Shown in pieces: positions 7,031 to 12,971 of a stretch of 17,774 nucleotides of DNA. Each line of letters opens with the position of its first letter. Position 1 is the first letter of the stretch. The notes under the pieces were generated by a model. The model was not told the DNA's origin. It did no database searches and worked only from the letters and a program-made list of their open reading frames with translations. Location of the stretch: positions 1-17,774 of the forward strand of contig JAZNKJ010000035.1 in assembly GCA_045578465.1 (NCBI GenBank), in the 5' to 3' direction. The DNA is from SIG454 sp045578465 (GTDB taxonomy: Bacteria > Bacillota > Clostridia > Monoglobales > Monoglobaceae). The position numbers and the translations under genes were made by a program.

Positions 7031-7727
7031 ATATAAATAATGAAGCGATAACTGTTAAAAGCCCGCAGATGCCGATTGCAATTCCGCTTGTTGCCCCTTC
7101 GGTTCTTCCAAGCTTAATGGCCTGAGTTGTTCCGAGAGCGTGGCAGGAGGCTCCGATTCCAAGACCTGCTGCAATTGGATTGTCAATCTTAAACCACTTT
7201 ATAAAGTATGGACACATAATTGCACCGAAAACTCCCGTAACAAAAACACCTGCTGATGCGATTGCGCTGTATCCCCCAAGCTCCTCTGCAAGAGGCATCG
7301 CAATTGCCGAAGTAACAGATTTGGGGAAGAGGGACATTGTTATATCCTGCCCTATTCCAAAGGCCTTGCAAAGAAGAAGAACGGAAGAAACCGAAACAAC
7401 AACGCCAACCACTGTTCCTATGATAATGGGAAGAAAGGCTTTCTTGATAAGATGACGCTTTTCGTACATTGAAACCGCAAGGGCAGCTGTTGCAGGCGGA
7501 AGGAAGAGAAGAATCACATTCCCCCCTGCGTTGAAGTTTTTAATAGGGATATTAAGGGCGAAGTAAAAGCCCCAGATTAAAAAGACGCTGATTATAAGCG
7601 GGTTGATTAAAGGGGTGTTAAATCTTCTTGTTAAAAATTTTGCCAGAAAGAAAAAGATAAAGGCTACAGCTATGCCGAATATGGGAAGAGCAGTAACCGA
7701 AGAAAGTGAGGTTAAAATATCAGCCAT
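7029..7727 (-). CDS. lrgB: LrgB/CidB-family membrane protein
   Basis: A 232-residue, strongly hydrophobic protein with about six to seven membrane segments. It carries family signatures FPKSVTSAIAMPLAEELGG in the middle and GLGIGASCHALGTTQAIK followed by EGATSGIAIGICGLLT near the C-terminus. LrgB partners LrgA; the pair has been linked to control of murein hydrolase activity and cell lysis, and in several bacteria to pyruvate or related metabolite transport (established for the family, not seen here). Its ATG overlaps the end of lrgA by 8 nt, indicating translational coupling. No LytSR two-component system is next to it, so how it is regulated is not evident. Confidence 0.95.
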   Translation of the reverse strand: MADILTSLSSVTALPIFGIAVAFIFFFLAKFLTRRFNTPLINPLIISVFLIWGFYFALNIPIKNFNAGGNVILLFLPPATAALAVSMYEKRHLIKKAFLPIIIGTVVGVVVSVSSVLLLCKAFGIGQDITMSLFPKSVTSAIAMPLAEELGGYSAIASAGVFVTGVFGAIMCPYFIKWFKIDNPIAAGLGIGASCHALGTTQAIKLGRTEGATSGIAIGICGLLTVIASLFI

Positions 7728-8088
7728 TTTTCTTCTCCTTTCGTTTTATGAGATACATAACACCTTTAACAGTATATGCTGTTGCAAAAAAGGTAAGAAA
7801 AGTTGTGATGCAACATATAAGAATAAACTGCCACCAGACTTCCTTTATAACTCCGACATAGTTAATAATATCAACAGTGGGAGGAATAAAGAAAAAGGTC
7901 ATATTATCAAGGAAAAAGTCCCCTAATTTTTTTATTTTATCTACTTTTATGGCCTTTATTATAAGGAGAATGAAAAGGAGAACCATTGCGATAACCGACC
8001 CTGGAAAAGGGAAGGGCAAAATGGCGGACACCATATCTCCCAGAAGGCAGACACCGAAAAACACGGCAAGACTAAAAATAATGCTCAT
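7720..8088 (-). CDS. lrgA: CidA/LrgA-family holin-like membrane protein
   Basis: A 122-residue protein with four predicted membrane segments and the family features: LPFPFPGSVIAMVLLF near residues 24-39, then LGDFFLDNMTFFFIPPTVDIINY in the centre (about 56-78) and a charged C-terminus (KRKEKK). CidA/LrgA proteins are small membrane proteins resembling holins that work with LrgB. The start ATG has GGAG about 10 nt upstream and lies roughly 30 nt from the promoter -10. It is the first gene of the minus-strand pair and is divergent from the SLOG gene at 8204. Confidence 0.93.
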   Translation of the reverse strand: MSIIFSLAVFFGVCLLGDMVSAILPFPFPGSVIAMVLLFILLIIKAIKVDKIKKLGDFFLDNMTFFFIPPTVDIINYVGVIKEVWWQFILICCITTFLTFFATAYTVKGVMYLIKRKEKKNG

Positions 8089-8119
8089 AATATTCGCGCT
8101 CCAAATTTAAGATATATGT

Positions 8120-8148
8120 ATTCTATCACAAAAGAAAAGAAAAAGCAA
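8120..8148 (-). promoter_or_regulatory. Sigma-A promoter for lrgAB
   Basis: Read on the minus strand: -35 TTGCTT (8148-8143), 17-nt spacer, -10 TAGAAT (8125-8120). It lies 32 nt upstream of the lrgA start and back to back with the plus-strand promoter at 8157-8186. Confidence 0.65.
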
Positions 8149-8156
8149 TCCATTTA

Positions 8157-8186
8157 TTGACAGAAAACAAATATTTATGATAAAAT
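8157..8186 (+). promoter_or_regulatory. Sigma-A promoter for the SLOG gene
   Basis: Perfect -35 TTGACA (8157-8162), 18-nt spacer, -10 TAAAAT (8181-8186), 17 nt before the ATG at 8204. The implied leader is very short and holds only the GAGGTG ribosome binding site. Confidence 0.7.
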
Positions 8187-8203
8187 CATAATGAGGTGTT
8201 TTT

Positions 8204-8683
8204 ATGACCTATGATATAGAGAAAACCTGCTGTTTTACGGGGCATAGGATAATTCCCCAAAAGGACAGAGCTTTTTTGGAAAAAGAAACTGAAAAGATAT
8301 GCCTTGACCTTATAGAAAAAGGTTATGAAAATTTTATAGCAGGGGGAGCATTGGGCTTTGATACTCTGGCTGAAAAGTGCGTGTTAAAGCTTAAAGATAA
8401 GTATCCTAATATAAAACTTATTCTCGCAATCCCCTGCAAAGACCAGCACAAAAACTGGACCAAAAAGGATAAGGAAGCCTATGAAGAAATTCTCGGCCTT
8501 TCAGATGACAAGGTTTATGTTTCCGAATTCTATTCCCCCGAATGTATGAAAAAACGAAACCGTTTTATGGTGGACCATAGCTCAGTCGTGGTTGCATATA
8601 TAACAAAAGTTACAGGTGGCGCGGTTTATACGGTAACATACGGGGTGGAAAAGGGCAGGGAAATAATCTTTATAAGGCCCTAA
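8204..8683 (+). CDS. SLOG-family protein (DUF1273/YpsA-like)
   Basis: A 159-residue Rossmann-like protein. CCFTGHR (residues 9-15) is the N-terminal signature of the DUF1273/YpsA branch of the SLOG superfamily, and FIAGGALGFDTLAEKCV (about 44-60) supplies the second conserved glycine-rich loop. DHSSVVVAYITKVTGGAVYTV forms the third region. SLOG proteins bind nucleotides or nucleotide-derived ligands; members have been tied to cell division (YpsA) and to nucleotide-signal defence, but this one has no effector domain and no defence genes around it. It is a single gene with its own promoter, ending 17 nt before the rpmH promoter with no terminator between. The molecular function is unknown. Confidence 0.9.
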   Translation: MTYDIEKTCCFTGHRIIPQKDRAFLEKETEKICLDLIEKGYENFIAGGALGFDTLAEKCVLKLKDKYPNIKLILAIPCKDQHKNWTKKDKEAYEEILGLSDDKVYVSEFYSPECMKKRNRFMVDHSSVVVAYITKVTGGAVYTVTYGVEKGREIIFIRP

Positions 8684-8700
8684 AAAAATTGTTAAATTGC

Positions 8701-8729
8701 TTGACAAAATAATACTTGTGTGATACAAT
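8701..8729 (+). promoter_or_regulatory. Strong sigma-A promoter of the rpmH-rnpA cluster
   Basis: TTGACA (8701-8706), exactly 17 nt, TACAAT (8724-8729). This is one base from the full consensus. It leaves a leader of roughly 70 nt before rpmH, in which I see no riboswitch-like structure. Confidence 0.88.
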
Positions 8730-8808
8730 AGGAATACTGCTTTGTATATAATTAACTTTTGCAAAGGCAAAAGATTTTATACCAATTTATTGAACAGGAG
8801 GGACTACA

Positions 8809-8943
8809 ATGCTTAGAACATTTCAACCTAAGAAAAGACAGCGTTCCAAGGAACATGGCTTTAGAAAGAGAATGGCGACTAAAAACGGCCGTAAGGTTTT
8901 AGCCAGAAGAAGATTAAAAGGCAGAAAGAGATTGTCAGCCTAA
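8809..8943 (+). CDS. rpmH: Ribosomal protein bL34
   Basis: A 44-residue, very basic protein. It begins MLRTFQPKKRQRSKEHGFRK and ends with ARRRLKGRKRLSA, the universal L34 pattern. It is a component of the 50S subunit. GGAGGG at 8798-8803 is spaced correctly from ATG 8809, and a near-consensus promoter lies upstream. It is immediately followed by a hairpin with a T-run, and then by rnpA, the usual bacterial order. Confidence 0.97.
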   Translation: MLRTFQPKKRQRSKEHGFRKRMATKNGRKVLARRRLKGRKRLSA

Positions 8944-8964
8944 GACGCCTTTGGGCGTCTTTTT
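8943..8964 (+). terminator. Terminator/attenuator between rpmH and rnpA
   Basis: AGACGCC (8943-8949), a TTTG loop, GGCGTCT (8954-8960) and a short TTTT tail starting within the rpmH stop codon. No new promoter is visible before rnpA, so partial read-through is likely. This would let the ribosomal protein be made in excess over RNase P protein. Confidence 0.75.
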
Positions 8965-8982
8965 GACTTTTTTTGTAGAATT

Positions 8983-9318
8983 ATGGGCGTTATAATCAGT
9001 TTGGACCGTGATGGACAGTTCCAGAAATTATATAAAAAAGGAAAGTCTGTGGTGCTCCCTTGCATAATCATTTATGCAAAAAAGAACGGGCAGAGCTATA
9101 ATCGTCTGGGGATAACCGCAAGCAAGAAGCTTGGAAAAGCAGTTGTAAGGAACCGTGCAAAACGGCGTATCAGAGAACTCTATCGGACAAACATTGGAAA
9201 ATTAAAGAGTGGGTATGACTTTGTTATTGTTGCAAGGTCAAAGACGGCAAGTGTTGACTACGGCACTCTCTTGTCGGCGTTTATGTCCGGTGCAGAGGAG
9301 TTAGGTGTTTTAAAATGA
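8983..9318 (+). CDS. rnpA: Ribonuclease P protein component
   Basis: A 111-residue basic protein that assists the RNase P RNA in maturing tRNA 5' ends. It contains FQKLYKKGKS (about 13-22), LGITASKKLGKAVVRNRAKRRIRELYR (about 42-68, including the RNR signature) and GYDFVIVARSKTA near 78-90. The start is not certain: ATG 8983 has no recognisable Shine-Dalgarno sequence. The frame is open back to the rpmH stop with no better upstream codon, and a TTG at 9001 has none either. It overlaps yidD by 4 nt. Confidence 0.95.
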   Translation: MGVIISLDRDGQFQKLYKKGKSVVLPCIIIYAKKNGQSYNRLGITASKKLGKAVVRNRAKRRIRELYRTNIGKLKSGYDFVIVARSKTASVDYGTLLSAFMSGAEELGVLK

Positions 9319-9542
9319 ATAAGATTTCCAAGGCGCTAGGGGAGTGCTTGATTTTCCCTATAAAGTTTTACAGACGGTTCATTTCTCCTATGAAGAAGCC
9401 CTGCTGTAAATACTATCCAACCTGCTCGGAGTATGCTATTTTGGCAATCAGAAAATACGGACCCGTAAAGGGTAGCCTTAAAGGTGCATGGCGCATTCTA
9501 AGATGCAACCCATTTTCTCGTGGCGGGGTGGACGAGCCTTAA
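9315..9542 (+). CDS. yidD: Membrane protein insertion efficiency factor YidD
   Basis: A 75-residue protein with the family pattern: an amphipathic N-terminus (LIFPIKFYRRFISPM), then CCKYYPTCSEYAILAI with three conserved cysteines, and GAWRILRCNPFSRGGVDEP at the C-terminus. YidD assists YidC/Sec-dependent membrane protein insertion from the inner face of the membrane. The ATGA overlap with rnpA indicates translational coupling. YidC follows 20 nt later. Confidence 0.95.
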   Translation: MNKISKALGECLIFPIKFYRRFISPMKKPCCKYYPTCSEYAILAIRKYGPVKGSLKGAWRILRCNPFSRGGVDEP

Positions 9543-9562
9543 ATAATTGAAAGAGGAACCAT

Positions 9563-10627
9563 ATGGAATATATTGAAATATTTTTCGGCACAGTACTTAG
9601 ATTGTTATATACTATTATAGGAAACTACGGTGTGTCCATTGTTTTGTTCACACTTTTAGTTAAGCTTGCGATTTTTCCTCTTGATTTAAAACAGAGAAAA
9701 TCAGCGGCGAGAATGCAGAAGGTTCAGCCGATTTTAAATCAGATACAGAAGAAATATGCAAACGATAGAGATAAATTAAACAAAGAAATTGCAAAGGTTT
9801 ACAGTGAGTATAAAATAAGCCCGATGAGCGGATGTCTCCCTATGCTTATTCAGCTCCCGATTATCTTTGCTCTTTACTGGGTAATCCGTCAGCCGATTAC
9901 TTATATGATGGGAATTCGCGATGTTGCTGACCAGGCTTTAATCATCGTTAACTTTAACGACTGGGCAGTTTTAAATCAGGGCGAATTGACACAGGGCCTT
10001 AAAAAGTTATATGAAAGCGGGCAGAAGATTACAGGGAATACGTATTCAATGTATGAAATTCAGATTGCCCAGCTTATCCATCACAGCAAAGACCTTTTAG
10101 GCTTTGTTGGTGAAACAGCCAAAGCAAACGGCTTAGGGGCAATCGAAAGCCTTAATTTAAACACAGTTGACTTTACCTTCCTTGGCTTAAACCTTGCAGA
10201 CACACCAAGTATGGGTAAAATTGGGGCACTCATTATGGGAAACACAGCAGGTCTTACATGGCATGATGCTGCTTTATGGTTAATCCCGCTGGGTTCAGGT
10301 CTATCTTCCTGGGTTGCAACAAAGATTTCTCAGGGTATGATGACTGATAAGCAGGACAAAAACAGAGTTATCCCTGAAAGCGAAAAGGTTAAAGACGATA
10401 AGGCAAGCTCTATGAAGTCTATGACTCTTATGATGCCTCTTATCTCTGCATGGTTTACCTTCTCATTCCCGGCGGCCCTCGGCCTTTACTGGATTATAAG
10501 CAATCTTATCCAGCTTATTCAGACTGTGGTGGTAAACAAATATGTTATGCCTAAACTTGATAACGATTCATTTAAAGGAGAATATATAGATGTTAAGGAA
10601 AATCGAAAAAAGCGCAAAAAACATTAA
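9563..10627 (+). CDS. yidC: YidC/Oxa1-family membrane protein insertase
   Basis: A 354-residue polytopic insertase. The first membrane segment of the core holds the groove charge: LFTLLVKLAIFPLDLKQRKS, with Lys34 at the place where Bacillus SpoIIIJ has arginine. The cytoplasmic loop is lysine-rich (about 43-85). ISPMSGCLPMLIQLPIIFALYWVI is the second core segment, and the last ones lie at 275-340. There is no lipobox or cleavable signal. It is longer than the usual 220-280 residues of Gram-positive YidC because about 90 extra residues (about 120-215) separate the second and third core segments. The C-terminus is basic (KKRKKH). GAGG before ATG 9563 supports the start, and the end overlaps jag by 38 nt. 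Confidence 0.94.
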   Translation: MEYIEIFFGTVLRLLYTIIGNYGVSIVLFTLLVKLAIFPLDLKQRKSAARMQKVQPILNQIQKKYANDRDKLNKEIAKVYSEYKISPMSGCLPMLIQLPIIFALYWVIRQPITYMMGIRDVADQALIIVNFNDWAVLNQGELTQGLKKLYESGQKITGNTYSMYEIQIAQLIHHSKDLLGFVGETAKANGLGAIESLNLNTVDFTFLGLNLADTPSMGKIGALIMGNTAGLTWHDAALWLIPLGSGLSSWVATKISQGMMTDKQDKNRVIPESEKVKDDKASSMKSMTLMMPLISAWFTFSFPAALGLYWIISNLIQLIQTVVVNKYVMPKLDNDSFKGEYIDVKENRKKRKKH

Positions 10628-11348
10628 TGAAGCTCTCGCTCTTGCAGCGGAAGAGCTCGGAGTTACTCCTGAGGAGCTTTCCTATGAGGTAACTCGTGAA
10701 GTGGGAAAAGGCCTTATGAAGCTTTTGGTAGGCACAGAAGTTGACATTGTTGCATGGGTAACAAAAGAAGCCGAGGCGGAAGAAGCTAAAAAGCCTAAGA
10801 AAGAAGCTAAAAAAGAAGAACCTAAAAAGGAAGTGCAGGAAGAAAGAAAGCCTAAGCATGAAGTCAGAAATGACTTTGTTATTCCAAAGGAAAGCGTTGA
10901 TGACGCAAAAATGTTCCTTGGTGAAATGCTTAAAAGAATCGGCTTTGACGCAAAGCTTTCAGTCCGACTCGACGGCAACACAATTTATATTGATGTTTCC
11001 GGCGATAAGATGGGCCTCTTAATCGGCAAGAGAGGGGATACTCTTGACGCTGTTCAGTATCTCACAAGCCTTTATGTTAATAAGGGCAAGGGCCAGTATA
11101 TCAAGGTATCTGTTGATACTGAGAACTACCGCGCAAAGAGAGAGGAAACTTTGGTTCGCCTTGCAAGAGGCTTGCAGAGACGGGTTATTAAGGAAAAGAA
11201 GGATATAACCTTAGAACCAATGTCTCCGAACGAGAGAAGAATTATCCACGCAACTCTTCAGCACGATAAGAGAATAACAACATACAGCGTTGGGGAAGAA
11301 CCAAACCGCCGTCTTGTTGTTGCTTATGCGAAGAAAGAAGAGGAATAA
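10590..11348 (+). CDS. jag: RNA-binding protein Jag/KhpB
   Basis: A 252-residue protein with three parts. The Jag-N domain covers about residues 1-52 (KNINEALALAAEELGVTPEE). A Lys/Glu-rich linker covers about 58-90. A KH domain with GLLIGKRGDTLDAVQYL at about 147-163 is followed by an R3H domain (NERRIIHATLQHDKRI ... GEEPNRRLVV). KhpB binds RNA, often with KhpA, and influences cell elongation and division. The start overlaps the end of yidC by 38 nt and has GGAG at 10577-10580. The linker codons are GAA/AAA-rich, which explains several long antisense open frames there that are not genes. Confidence 0.95.
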   Translation: MLRKIEKSAKNINEALALAAEELGVTPEELSYEVTREVGKGLMKLLVGTEVDIVAWVTKEAEAEEAKKPKKEAKKEEPKKEVQEERKPKHEVRNDFVIPKESVDDAKMFLGEMLKRIGFDAKLSVRLDGNTIYIDVSGDKMGLLIGKRGDTLDAVQYLTSLYVNKGKGQYIKVSVDTENYRAKREETLVRLARGLQRRVIKEKKDITLEPMSPNERRIIHATLQHDKRITTYSVGEEPNRRLVVAYAKKEEE

Positions 11349-11349
11349 T
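11320..11349 (+). promoter_or_regulatory. Possible promoter for the riboswitch-yhhQ unit
   Basis: TTGCTT (11320-11325), 18-nt spacer, AATAAT (11344-11349) inside the end of jag. The predicted transcription start falls close to the first base of the preQ1 aptamer. It is a weak match, and read-through from the rpmH cluster is an alternative. Confidence 0.35.
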
Positions 11350-11357
11350 TAAATAAC

Positions 11358-11397
11358 AGACAGTTCGTGACCATCCTGTCTTAAAACAAAACTAGGG
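11358..11397 (+). promoter_or_regulatory. preQ1 class I riboswitch aptamer
   Basis: AGACAG (11358-11363) pairs with CTGTCT (11376-11381) to form P1. The loop between them begins with the conserved TTC and ends with ACC-ATC. The 3' tail is A-rich and ends in AAAACTAGGG (11388-11397), whose GG can pair with the loop CC to form the H-type pseudoknot. The layout closely parallels the Thermoanaerobacter preQ1-I aptamer (P1, C-rich loop, tail ending AAAACAAGG). The location immediately before a terminator and a queuosine-precursor transporter gene is exactly what this class predicts. Ligand binding should favour termination. Confidence 0.85.
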
Positions 11398-11404
11398 ATT
11401 TTTT

Positions 11405-11430
11405 AAGGTCGCATTTTTGCGACCTTTTTT
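11405..11430 (+). terminator. Expression-platform terminator of the preQ1 riboswitch
   Basis: AAGGTCGCA (11405-11413), a TTTT loop, TGCGACCTT (11418-11426) and a T-run to 11430. The aptamer-loop bases GTGACC (11367-11372) can instead pair with GGTCGC (11407-11412), with one G-U pair, which gives a plausible antiterminator when preQ1 is absent. It also ends transcription from jag when closed. Confidence 0.85.
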
Positions 11431-11447
11431 AGTGGAGGAAAAGGAAA

Positions 11448-12149
11448 ATGACTAATGAAATTTTGCTTATTTTAAACCTTATTGTAATTTACGGTGCGGT
11501 GCTGATTTTTTACCGCCTTTTCGGAAAAGCAGGGATTTTTGCCTGGACGGTTTTTGCAACCATAACGGCAAATATCGAGGTGCTTTTGCTTGTGGACGCC
11601 TTTGGTTTCGAGCAAACCTTAGGGAATATTATGTTCGCCTCAACTTTTGTGGTAACTGATATTTTAAGCGAAAACCACGGCAAGAAAGAGGCAAACAAAG
11701 CGGTTGGAGTTGGAATTGCCGTTTCCCTTATGCTTATTATAATAACAAAGTTCTGGCTCTCTTTTACTCCGTCGGCAAACGATTTTGCATATAAAGGCTT
11801 TGAGATAGTTTTCTCAAACACCCCAAGAGTGCTGTTTGCAGGTTTTGCGGTTTATGCAGTGGCGCAGGCATTTGATGTCTGGTTGTATCACAGAATCTGG
11901 GAGCTTACTAACCGAAAAAGCGGAGACAGAAAAGGCTTTTTGTGGCTGAGAAATAATCTGGCAACCCTAATTTCTCAGCTCATAAATGCAGTTCTTTTTA
12001 ATGTTCTTGCCTTTGGAGGAACATACGAAACGGCAACACTTTTGTCAATCATTGCATCAACCTATATAATATATATAGTGGCGGCGCTGCTTGACACTCC
12101 GGTTGTCTATCTTGCAAGACGACTACACCAAAAAGGAAAAATATCATAA
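11448..12149 (+). CDS. yhhQ: Queuosine precursor transporter, YhhQ/VUT family
   Basis: A 233-residue integral membrane protein with about six hydrophobic segments and the family signature FVVTDILSENHGKKEANKAV (about 67-86). Conserved WLYHRIWELTNR and WLRNNLATLISQLINAVLFN follow. Members import preQ0, preQ1 or queuine for tRNA queuosine modification. A preQ1-I riboswitch directly upstream independently supports this role and suggests shut-off when cells have enough preQ1. The ATG has GGAGG at 11434-11438 plus a closer AAGGA. No queuosine biosynthesis gene is present nearby. A hairpin terminator follows the stop. Confidence 0.93.
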   Translation: MTNEILLILNLIVIYGAVLIFYRLFGKAGIFAWTVFATITANIEVLLLVDAFGFEQTLGNIMFASTFVVTDILSENHGKKEANKAVGVGIAVSLMLIIITKFWLSFTPSANDFAYKGFEIVFSNTPRVLFAGFAVYAVAQAFDVWLYHRIWELTNRKSGDRKGFLWLRNNLATLISQLINAVLFNVLAFGGTYETATLLSIIASTYIIYIVAALLDTPVVYLARRLHQKGKIS

Positions 12150-12152
12150 ATA

Positions 12153-12182
12153 CAAAGAACGAGGCAAACGCCTCGTTCTTTG
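12153..12182. terminator. Convergent terminator between yhhQ and the M23 gene
   Basis: A perfect 13-bp stem, CAAAGAACGAGGC (12153-12165) and its complement (12170-12182), with an AAAC loop. It lies in the 36-nt gap between two converging genes. Only short T-runs follow on each strand, but the position and stability support a shared terminator. Confidence 0.85.
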
Positions 12183-12185
12183 CAT

Positions 12186-12920
12186 TTATAAGGAAATATA
12201 TTGAGAGGGGTTTTGGGTTTCCCCGTTTTTGGTAACTTCAAAATGAAGATGAGATTTGTCTTCGCCCTCTAAGACCGAGCTGTTACCGATTGAACCGACG
12301 GCATCGCCTTTTGATACCTTCCTGCCAACCTCGATAAACTTTTTATCCGCAAGGTTTCCGTATAGGGTTTTGATGTTTCCCTCGTGGCCTATGACCACAA
12401 CAATCCCAAGTTTATCATCTTCAAAAACTTCTTCAACAACGCCGTCTGCGGCGGCAAAAACGATAGCTCCTTTATTGCCTGAAATATCAATTCCGTTGTG
12501 TGTCCGCCAGTCCCCCATAGACTCATAATATAAAAGCTCGTCAGGGGAATGCTCTTTTATAATCTCCCCATTTATAGGAAAAATCATTCCAAGCTTTTCT
12601 AAAATTTCTTCCTCAGAAAGCTCTTTTGAAACAGGGGCGGTAACAACGGGGAAATCCTCCAAGACAGGTTCGTCATCCTCAGGGAGAATTATATCCTTTT
12701 CTTCCTCACTATCCTTTGCCTCATTAACTGCATCCTCCCACGCCAAAGAGTCAAAAGATGAATCAGGGACGGATGAAGAAGGAGCAAGCTTTTTAACAAC
12801 GGCAGTTGTTCCGAAAACTGTAATCAAAGCAACAAGGGCTATGTAGAACCCCTTGCTTGCTAAAACCGACTTAACACTGAATTTGGGCTGTTCTTTCTTG
12901 CTTTTGTTTTTCTTGTTCAA
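12186..12920 (-). CDS. spoIIQ: SpoIIQ-like membrane-anchored M23 (LytM) protein
   Basis: A 244-residue protein with a basic N-terminus (KKNKSKK), one membrane anchor at about 25-41, an acidic linker (about 55-90) and a C-terminal LytM domain. All zinc ligands of an active peptidase are present: His141 and Asp145 in THNGIDIS, and His224/His226 in SHLHFE. Bacillus SpoIIQ has lost part of this site, whereas clostridial SpoIIQ often keeps it. SpoIIQ acts in the forespore membrane and binds SpoIIIAH in the mother-cell membrane during engulfment. I place the start at TTG 12920: GGAGG at 12933-12929 is 8 nt upstream, whereas a GTG at 12935 overlaps that site and has none. The assignment rests on architecture plus noc and spmAB nearby; another cell-wall M23 protein is possible. 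Confidence 0.75.
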   Translation of the reverse strand: MNKKNKSKKEQPKFSVKSVLASKGFYIALVALITVFGTTAVVKKLAPSSSVPDSSFDSLAWEDAVNEAKDSEEEKDIILPEDDEPVLEDFPVVTAPVSKELSEEEILEKLGMIFPINGEIIKEHSPDELLYYESMGDWRTHNGIDISGNKGAIVFAAADGVVEEVFEDDKLGIVVVIGHEGNIKTLYGNLADKKFIEVGRKVSKGDAVGSIGNSSVLEGEDKSHLHFEVTKNGETQNPSQYISL

Positions 12921-12942
12921 TTTAAGCACCTCCACAGTAAGG

Positions 12943-12971
12943 AGTATTTACAAGAACAAGAAAAATTATAC
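12943..12971 (-). promoter_or_regulatory. Possible forespore (sigma-F/G) promoter of the spoIIQ-like gene
   Basis: On the minus strand, GTATA (12971-12967), a 15-nt spacer and GTAAATACT (12951-12943) match the sigma-F/G consensus (GYATA, then GG-N2-A-N3-T) with one mismatch. The implied start is just ahead of the GGAGG used by TTG 12920, giving a minimal leader. It lies partly inside the end of noc. Confidence 0.4.

Noticed and set aside
6913..7125. Open frame beginning at the ATG of the 58-nt palindrome
   Set aside because: It runs through a terminator and antisense into lrgB, has no ribosome binding site, and has implausible composition.
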